Shown: positions 6,482 to 10,585 of the stretch, piece after piece
Layout: every line of letters begins with the position of its first letter
Position numbering within the stretch: position 1 is the first letter of the stretch
From: Syntrophosphaera sp035450685
GTDB lineage: Bacteria; Cloacimonadota; Cloacimonadia; Cloacimonadales; Cloacimonadaceae
Length of the DNA: 10,585 nt
Direction: 5' to 3'
Assembly (NCBI GenBank): GCA_035450685.1
Contig: DAOTNF010000028.1
Location: forward strand, 1 to 10,585
Made by a program: the position numbers and the translations under genes
Notes under the pieces: generated by a model
What the model was told of the DNA's origin: nothing
The model's database searches: none
What the model saw: only the letters and a program-made list of their open reading frames with translations

Positions 6482-8029
6482 GGCAGCCTCCTTTATATGT
6501 AATTCTTTTTTGTTATTGCCTATAATACCCAAATACAGCATGAACTTGAGAATCAGGAAAGCCTTTAACGCGGATAACTCGTAATCCTTGTCTTTGGTAA
6601 ACATCTTCTTCCTGACGCTGACGGTCGCGGGCTCGGATTCGCCGGTGGTCTCGTAATCCTTGTCTTTGGTAAACATCTTCTTCCTGATGACCCTCATGAT
6701 CATTTGCATCAGAAAACTGTATGAGACCCTTTTTTGCAGGAATATCGCCCTTGTATATTCCAAGAATGACTTGGAAAAATCTCCGTCTTTATCTTTAACA
6801 GGCAGGAACTCCATCAATGTATCAAACCTGAATTCCATGTCGTATAATTCGCCCTTTTTGCTGCCTGGCAGATTCTTGAACACCGCATGTGCTTCAGCTT
6901 TGTCTTTGGCGGTATATAAAGCGCTGAACTGGCTGGGGAAAACGTCTTCGACGGTCAGCAAAACCTTAAACTCGGAGTTACTGGCGGCGTAAAACAACAT
7001 GGTATATGATGCTGTGTTCTCGGTTTCAGCCAAATAGTCGAAAACTTCCTTTGAATAGCCGTCGATGATCTTTCTTCGCTTTCCGAGGCTGAATCCTCCA
7101 AGCCTCGGCTTTTTGTCCAACAGCACGCCTGGCTGGCTGTCATACTGGGCAACCATTATATCCATGATGAGCTGCATGACATCATCGGCTGTGTCATCTA
7201 TTATGACTTCCGGCATAAGAAAGTAATCAAAACCGCAAAACTTGAAACTGAAGTATTTGTCTATTACCGGGCGAAGCTTATTGAGCATGGCCGCACAATC
7301 CGGGCAAACGGGATAATTACGGTGAGCTAGTTCTTTTTCCAGCCCTCCTGCTATAGAGGCATGCTCAGTTTTGGAGGTGTAAAAATTGTAAACCGATACG
7401 TATCCCCAAACTTCGTCTTTTGGCTTCAGGCACATGGAACACACCATATTACTACCGGAAATTTTCTTGTTGCCAAGGGTATAGAAATCCTTGTAGTATT
7501 CCTTGGATGCGTTTTCCCGGATCAGCTTGAACAGAGGTGAGTTTCCGATATACGCTCCGTCTATGCGAATGGTCAGGATATAAAGCGTCTTTTTGGTACC
7601 GCCTAAGTGCTTGTCCAGTTCCTCAAAGATACTATCCGGCTGATTTGTGAATAGTTCCAGCAAACCGGATAGTTCTGCGCTGAGTTTTACATTATCATTC
7701 AATATTCGGATAAATTTGCGATAATCCTTTGATGTCACCGAGTAAGTATCGCCTTTGCGCAAGCCTTCTTCAGATACATACAGGCTGAAAAATGGTGAAA
7801 CCGTATTGGCGGAGGCCTTTCTATAAAAATATTCACTAAGATTCCTGGCAGAATCATAATCACTTAGTGATGATCCAATAAGCGAGAACTCGGTGCCCCC
7901 ATAAGTAAAATCCAGGCTTATTACTTTGACATTCGGTTTAGGCGCCGGATCAAGGCCATATTCATTATCATGGACAGCTAATATCTCCGGTGGGATATGC
8001 TTGTAAAGACCATACATCTTATGGATCAT
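6095..8029 (-). CDS. cas8b: Cascade large subunit Cas8b (Csh1/TM1802-like)
   Basis: Cas8b is the large Cascade subunit; it recognises the PAM, starts target unwinding and recruits Cas3. Assignment rests on position between cas6 and cas7, length (644 residues), and a zinc-finger-like pair CSMC (197-200) and CPDC (242-245) typical of Cas8b proteins. The ATG at 8029 overlaps the cas6 stop by 4 bases (ATGA) and has AAGGAG a few bases upstream. Two features stand out. RKKMFTKDKDYE occurs twice, at 449-460 and 473-484, from an exact 38-nt repeat with a 72-nt period, so the protein seems to have gained 24 residues in frame. The last 128 residues, from M517, look like a separately translated small subunit. 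Cas8 proteins are poorly conserved, so the exact subfamily name is less sure than the role. Confidence 0.9.
   Translation of the reverse strand: MIHKMYGLYKHIPPEILAVHDNEYGLDPAPKPNVKVISLDFTYGGTEFSLIGSSLSDYDSARNLSEYFYRKASANTVSPFFSLYVSEEGLRKGDTYSVTSKDYRKFIRILNDNVKLSAELSGLLELFTNQPDSIFEELDKHLGGTKKTLYILTIRIDGAYIGNSPLFKLIRENASKEYYKDFYTLGNKKISGSNMVCSMCLKPKDEVWGYVSVYNFYTSKTEHASIAGGLEKELAHRNYPVCPDCAAMLNKLRPVIDKYFSFKFCGFDYFLMPEVIIDDTADDVMQLIMDIMVAQYDSQPGVLLDKKPRLGGFSLGKRRKIIDGYSKEVFDYLAETENTASYTMLFYAASNSEFKVLLTVEDVFPSQFSALYTAKDKAEAHAVFKNLPGSKKGELYDMEFRFDTLMEFLPVKDKDGDFSKSFLEYTRAIFLQKRVSYSFLMQMIMRVIRKKMFTKDKDYETTGESEPATVSVRKKMFTKDKDYELSALKAFLILKFMLYLGIIGNNKKELHIKEAAMTGKFADFFEEHKDFFDTSAKQCVFMTGVLTQFLINIQHTEKNSAPFRKRLNSMKLNKDLVYRIFTEAKEKLEQYSKNYYLKLEQSIAELMIKGGMEKLTNDEISFLFTLGMTLSKNFKQETTTEQEV
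6487..6494 (-). promoter_or_regulatory. Internal Shine-Dalgarno for Cas11b
   Basis: AAAGGAGG on the minus strand lies inside the cas8b reading frame (codons ATA AAG GAG GCT GCC before the ATG), 5 bases from the ATG at 6481. Both strength and spacing match functional sites such as those before cas7 and cas2 in the same operon. Confidence 0.7.
6578..6687 (-). repeat. In-frame 38-nt direct repeat within cas8b
   Basis: Positions 6578-6615 and 6650-6687 are identical over 38 bases, with a 72-base period (24 codons). The repeated peptide is RKKMFTKDKDYE and the 12-residue spacer is TTGESEPATVSV. Exact identity at synonymous positions points to a recent duplication rather than conserved protein repeats. 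It could also be an assembly artefact at a short tandem repeat. Confidence 0.85.
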
Positions 8030-8700
8030 AACTTCTCCTTATTCATCAAAACCACCCCGAAACCCCTGGCACTCTGTTTGCCCAGCCCGAGGTAGTCAGG
8101 TATGATAAAATTGGTGGTAAACTCGCCGGTGAAGCAGTGCATCACCTGGTTGTGGAAGTTTACGGATTTGGGTTTGAACCAGCCGTCCACGTTCAGTTTG
8201 TCGATCTCCGGGATCCAATAGTCAAATCCCTTGGACAGTGTTTTCAGGTTGTTTTTGAGGATGCTTTTCAGCCGCTGGCTGCGCTGGTATGTGTCCAGTT
8301 CCTGATATTCCCTGTAGTTTTCCTGGTTGAGCGCCATCCAGGGCGAGATGAACCTGTAGCGGTGATATTGCCCGCAAAGGCCAAAATCCTCTTCCCGCAG
8401 CACAACTTCCCTCTCATTGGACACCAGGGTCTTGCCGTTGATCTCCAGTTCATTGATCTCCATGAAAACCTGCTTGATAAGGTCGATACCTTCGCCAAAG
8501 GCCAGCAGGGCCGGATGGGTGTTGATCACCCGATATTGGATGCGCGGAGCGCGGAAGTCATGGCTTTGGCCGGGGAGATGATTATGAAACAACCTGGCGT
8601 CGGGGAATTTGCGCGCAAAATAGCCTCTAAGCTTCGGGATGTCCGCCGCGTGGATTTGGACATCAGAAAACACTACTACAATAAATCTTACCTTTGTCAT
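8026..8700 (-). CDS. cas6: CRISPR repeat endoribonuclease Cas6 (I-B type)
   Basis: Cas6 cuts the pre-crRNA within each repeat, leaving the 8-nt handle ATTGAAAC predicted from the repeat at the left edge. The 224-residue protein starts with a ferredoxin-like RAMP strand (KVRFIVVVFSDV) and ends with the glycine-rich loop GLGKQSARGFG (205-215) that marks the family. H39 and H41 in LFHNH are the likely catalytic histidines; their positions resemble the two active-site histidines reported for Methanococcus maripaludis Cas6b, a comparison from memory. The ATG at 8700 has GAGGT 5 bases upstream. It is the first gene of the operon and overlaps cas8b by 4 bases. The product appears intact. Confidence 0.92.
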   Translation of the reverse strand: MTKVRFIVVVFSDVQIHAADIPKLRGYFARKFPDARLFHNHLPGQSHDFRAPRIQYRVINTHPALLAFGEGIDLIKQVFMEINELEINGKTLVSNEREVVLREEDFGLCGQYHRYRFISPWMALNQENYREYQELDTYQRSQRLKSILKNNLKTLSKGFDYWIPEIDKLNVDGWFKPKSVNFHNQVMHCFTGEFTTNFIIPDYLGLGKQSARGFGVVLMNKEKL

Positions 8701-8776
8701 GCATACCTCGATACCGGATCAGCAAAGGGTGAACGTTGTTTTTAACAAGATGCCCTTAAAGATCCGAATTGGTCGC

Positions 8777-8804
8777 AGTATTTACCGCGGACATTTGTTG
8801 TCAA
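8777..8804 (-). promoter_or_regulatory. Candidate promoter of the cas operon
   Basis: On the minus strand a perfect TTGACA (8804-8799) is followed after 16 bases by AATACT (8782-8777), a 4 of 6 match to TATAAT. Transcription would start near 8770, about 70 bases before the cas6 ATG. A palindrome at 8793-8811 overlaps the -35 box. All eight cas genes follow with no further gap larger than 21 bases. Confidence 0.5.
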
Positions 8805-8811
8805 CACAAAT
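8793..8811. promoter_or_regulatory. Palindrome over the -35 box (possible operator)
   Basis: ATTTGT (8793-8798) and ACAAAT (8806-8811) are perfect inverted 6-bp arms separated by 7 bases, and the TTGACA element sits in between. Such an overlap is typical of repressor operators, but no regulator gene is present in the window to pair with it. Confidence 0.35.
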
Positions 8812-8882
8812 CTGCCGGAGCCCCACCAGCGGCTATTTCATTGCAATTTTCCCGCTGCTGATACTTGGTCTGCGGAAAGCAA

Positions 8883-8905
8883 ACCGCCGCGCAATACACG
8901 CGGCG
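8883..8905 (-). terminator. GC-rich hairpin, probable terminator
   Basis: CCGCCGCG (8883-8890) and CGCGGCGG (8898-8905) form a perfect 8-bp GC stem with a 7-base loop, about 40 bases beyond the stop codon at 8945. On the minus strand it is followed by TTTGCTTT, a weak U-tract. It would separate the secreted-protein remnant from the cas promoter. Confidence 0.6.
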
Positions 8906-8944
8906 GCTCGGTATAAAGATCGGACTTGGAAGGGCGGCTGTCCG

Positions 8945-9792
8945 TCACTTCAGCAATATCATTTTGCGGCTGGCGCTCGTCTTTCCCGTGCTGAGGCGGT
9001 AGATATAGACTCCGCTTGCCAGTTGGGCGCCGTTGGAGTCGGTGCCGTCCCAGTTCAGGCTATGTTTTCCGGCTCCCATCTCCTTGTCCAGTAGGGTGCT
9101 TACCAGCCTTCCGCGGAGGTCGAAGATTTCCAGCCGGGCAGGGCCGGGCTGAGGCAGTTCAAAACTGATGTTGGTATTGGGATTGAAGGGGTTGGGCCAA
9201 TTCTGTGCCAGGATGGCCGGAGCTGGCGCCTGGTTGGGATCATTGGCGTCCAGGTTTCCGATATGCAGTTCCATGAACATCACCCGGCCGCCGTCAGGAT
9301 CGGGGTGGTAGGGTGGCGGGAGAGAATTCGAGCCCCAGGTGAAGTCATCGTAAAACATCAGGCCCAGTTTTCCCTCTTTAAATCCATAATGGTTGATGCC
9401 AGTGAATATCATCCGGTCTGCCGGATACACCCACATCGGCTTGATGTCCGCCAGTTCGGGAGTATCGACATTGTTGAGCACGATCGGGTCCTGCCACTCC
9501 GAGCCGCAATAGTCAGTATAGGCAATATAGACGTCCGTGGCGTGTTCCCAGGCAGGTTGTTGTAGCCGCCGATCATGTAGTCGTAATAGTTGGTTATGAT
9601 CGGGTTTGGATTGACGCTGAAGTTCCAGGAAGGCACGGACTTCTGCCCTGGCAACGCTCTCACCGTTAAAGGCGGAGGCATCAGCTCCACCGCGCGGAGT
9701 GGCTCCGGCGGGTCAGGCGCGGCAGCTTCCGACCCCAGGCATGCTGCCGCCAGGCATAAGAACGCCAGCACAAAAACTAAGCTCTTGCTAAT
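8945..9792 (-). pseudogene. Frameshifted secreted protein with type IX secretion C-terminal sorting domain
   Basis: The 3' frame (to 9481 and beyond) ends in a FlgD-like/Por sorting domain: NWPNPFNPNTNISFELP, then ARLEIFDLRGRLV, then NGAQLASGVYIYRL and a terminal KMILLK. Such domains direct export through the type IX system. The 5' frame encodes a signal peptide (SKSLVFVLAFLCLAAACLG) and NPIITNYYDYMIGGYNNLPGN. The frames join at about 9541-9543 if one base is restored, giving GNTATDVYIAYTDY and about 282 residues. There is no ATG, GTG or TTG before the signal peptide: AAAGGAG (9808-9802) stands 9 bases before an ATT at 9792, and the GTG at 9771 would cut off the charged end. The lesions suggest a pseudogene, though a sequencing error or a rare ATT start cannot be excluded. 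The function of the non-sorting part is unknown. Confidence 0.75.
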
Positions 9793-9897
9793 CTTTCCTG
9801 CTCCTTTCTTTATTTACCCTCTCAAATCTACTTTTGTGTAGTTTGGTTTCTATGTCAAGCATTATTTACCGTGCGGAAGGAATATATTCTGGCTGTG

Positions 9898-10024
9898 TTT
9901 GGAGTTCGAGCCGGTAATATGTTACGCATGAAGTCCAAGAGCCAACATGTCTGGTGGCAGTTTGCAGCCTGAAAAGGCTCTTGAACTCCATGCTGGCTGG
10001 TTTGGAGTTCGAGCCGGCAATATG
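9898..10024. repeat. Direct repeat pair
   Basis: A 24-base unit, TTTGGAGTTCGAGCCGG(T/C)AATATG, occurs at 9898-9921 and 10001-10024 with one difference. Both copies are preceded by CTGGCTG. The period is 103 bases and the interval holds an inverted repeat. Confidence 0.8.
9926..9993. repeat. Inverted repeat between the direct repeats
   Basis: GCATGAAGTCCAAGAGCC (9926-9943) pairs with GGCTCTTGAACTCCATGC (9976-9993) with two mismatches over 18 bp and a 32-base loop. It sits inside the direct repeat pair. Confidence 0.7.
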
Positions 10025-10076
10025 GGTTCATACTTATGCCAGTCCTGAATCCGGCCCGGACTTCAAACTTTCCTGT

Positions 10077-10108
10077 AAAAGACTGGATTCCGGGTTCCAC
10101 GGTTCACG
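10077..10108. repeat. Decayed single copy of the AAAAGACTGGAT hairpin element
   Basis: AAAAGACTGGATTCCGGGTT matches the left side of the hairpin elements at 10363 and 10455, but the right half of the stem and the ATGACA flank are missing. Confidence 0.5.
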
Positions 10109-10207
10109 CAGATTGACGTGGATAAAAGGCGCGGATTGCCACAGATTGGGGGTCTGGAGATGTTTTGTTTTTGGGCTGGCGGGAACGCCTTTCTTTTTTA
10201 CCATAGT

Positions 10208-10297
10208 AATCCGTAAATCAGTCAAATCCGTCAATCCGTATAAGATTGGCATGCCAGGCATCATACGGATGAAACGGATTACACGGATTAACGGATT
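10208..10297. repeat. Long imperfect inverted repeat of ACGGATT units
   Basis: The left arm (10208-10241), with AATCCGT units, is the approximate reverse complement of the right arm (10263-10297), with ACGGATT units. The loop of 21 bases contains the palindrome TGGCATGCCA. The right arm holds four spaced CGGAT motifs. CGTTTTTT follows on the plus strand, so it could end a rightward transcript, but no rightward gene precedes it. Confidence 0.6.
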
Positions 10298-10362
10298 AAT
10301 CGTTTTTTCCAGTGTTATATCTCATTGCTAACGACACCATTTTACCGTTCCACTTTACTACA

Positions 10363-10532
10363 GCCATTTCAAAAGACTGGATCCCGGGTCAAGCGTGCGC
10401 TTGCCCGGGATGACACAGTATGTAGCTTTGTTGGCGTTGTTTCGGGGCTGGACGGCCATTTCCAAAAGACTGAATCACGGCTCGCAGGCCGTGATGACAT
10501 AGAATATAGCCTGGTGGACTTGTTATTTGGGG
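10363..10532. repeat. Two tandem palindromic elements with variable stems
   Basis: Two copies begin at 10363 and 10455 (offset 92). Each has GCCATTTC, then AAAAGACTG, a hairpin, then ATGACA and an AT-rich tail ending near TTGGGG/CGGGG. The first stem pairs ATCCCGGG (10381-10388) with CCCGGGAT (10404-10411) and extends inward through CAAGCG/CGCTTG. The second pairs ATCACGGC (10474-10481) with GCCGTGAT (10488-10495). The stems differ in sequence but both pair, while the flanks are conserved. Confidence 0.75.
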
Positions 10533-10585
10533 TCACCCTTCCACCATTTCACCTTTCCACCTTTCCACAAAAATACCGCAACCTT

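Larger units (their letters stand above)
9793..10585. other. Gene-free region of repeats and palindromes
   Basis: No open frame here looks like a real protein; the translated pieces are short and compositionally odd, and they coincide with repeats. The region holds a possible TTGACA (minus strand, 9858-9853) upstream of the secreted-protein remnant, a pair of 24-base direct repeats, an 18-bp inverted repeat, a 35-base imperfect inverted repeat of ACGGATT motifs, two tandem hairpin elements with a third decayed copy, and a pyrimidine-rich CCTTTCCA-type run at 10537-10568. It looks like a landing area for intergenic repeat elements. Confidence 0.7.

Noticed and set aside
6577..6603. A possible alternative Cas11 start at M475 of Cas8b, in the second copy of the duplicated peptide (and M451 in the first)
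   Set aside because: Only a weak AGGAAGA precedes these ATGs, and the products would be too long; the ATG at 6481 has a far better signal.
8137..8745. A 202-codon plus-strand frame opposite cas6
   Set aside because: It is the complementary shadow of cas6, whose motifs and ribosome-binding site are clear.
9751..9771. A lipoprotein signal (LAAAC) in the exported-protein remnant
   Set aside because: The residue three before the cysteine is Ala rather than Leu, Val or Ile, so the lipobox is poor; a plain signal peptide fits better.
9853..9858. TTGACA upstream of the secreted-protein remnant as a promoter
   Set aside because: No acceptable -10 lies 16-18 bases downstream; TAGATTTG resembles the Bacteroidota -7 box but at the wrong distance. 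It is mentioned only in the region description.
10034..10264. A 76-codon minus-strand frame beginning MMPGMPILYG
   Set aside because: It coincides with the repeat block and the inverted repeat, has no Shine-Dalgarno, and reads like translated intergenic repeats.
9954..10331. A 125-codon plus-strand frame
   Set aside because: It spans several unrelated repeat units and its composition is not protein-like; no start signal is seen.

Overview
The window is dominated by a complete subtype I-B CRISPR-Cas operon on the minus strand. It is followed, at the left edge, by a leader and the first repeat of its CRISPR array. The right-hand 1.8 kb hold one decayed secreted-protein gene and a stretch of repeats. 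The secreted-protein remnant ends in a Por/type IX-secretion style C-terminal domain with the phrase NWPNPFNPNTNISFELP. That ending is typical of Cloacimonadota and related bacteria of the Fibrobacterota-Chlorobiota-Bacteroidota group. A Cloacimonadota-like host from an anaerobic community is my best guess, but nothing here proves it (no rRNA or marker gene is present).

Layout, read in the direction of transcription (right to left). From 10585 to about 9793 there is no gene, only several families of short repeats and palindromes. From 9792 to 8945 lies a broken gene for an exported protein: no ordinary start codon, one frameshift, and an intact sorting domain. A GC-rich hairpin at 8883-8905 could end its transcript. 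A TTGACA-type promoter with an overlapping palindrome at 8777-8811 precedes the operon. Then come cas6 (8700), cas8b, cas7, cas5, cas3, cas1, cas2 and cas4 (ends 220), packed with overlaps or gaps of 2 to 21 bases, so they are very probably one transcript. The leader (219-31) carries a 9-bp inverted repeat next to a perfect TATAAT box, and a partial I-B repeat copy sits at 30-1. The array itself lies outside the window.

How the parts work together. Cas6 cuts the pre-crRNA in each repeat and leaves an 8-nt handle, ATTGAAAC. Cas8b, Cas7, Cas5 and a small subunit Cas11b form Cascade on the crRNA. Cas11b is not a separate gene: a strong Shine-Dalgarno (AAAGGAGG) sits 5 nt before an in-frame ATG at 6481 inside cas8b, which would give a 128-residue C-terminal protein. 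Cas3 (HD nuclease plus helicase) degrades the target. Cas1, Cas2 and Cas4 acquire spacers.

The points most worth a second look are the internal Cas11b start, an in-frame duplication in Cas8b just upstream of it, cas4 being last rather than before cas1, the leader palindrome, and stem-covarying palindromic elements near the right end. I did not find an unknown defence system; the novelty is in details of a known one.
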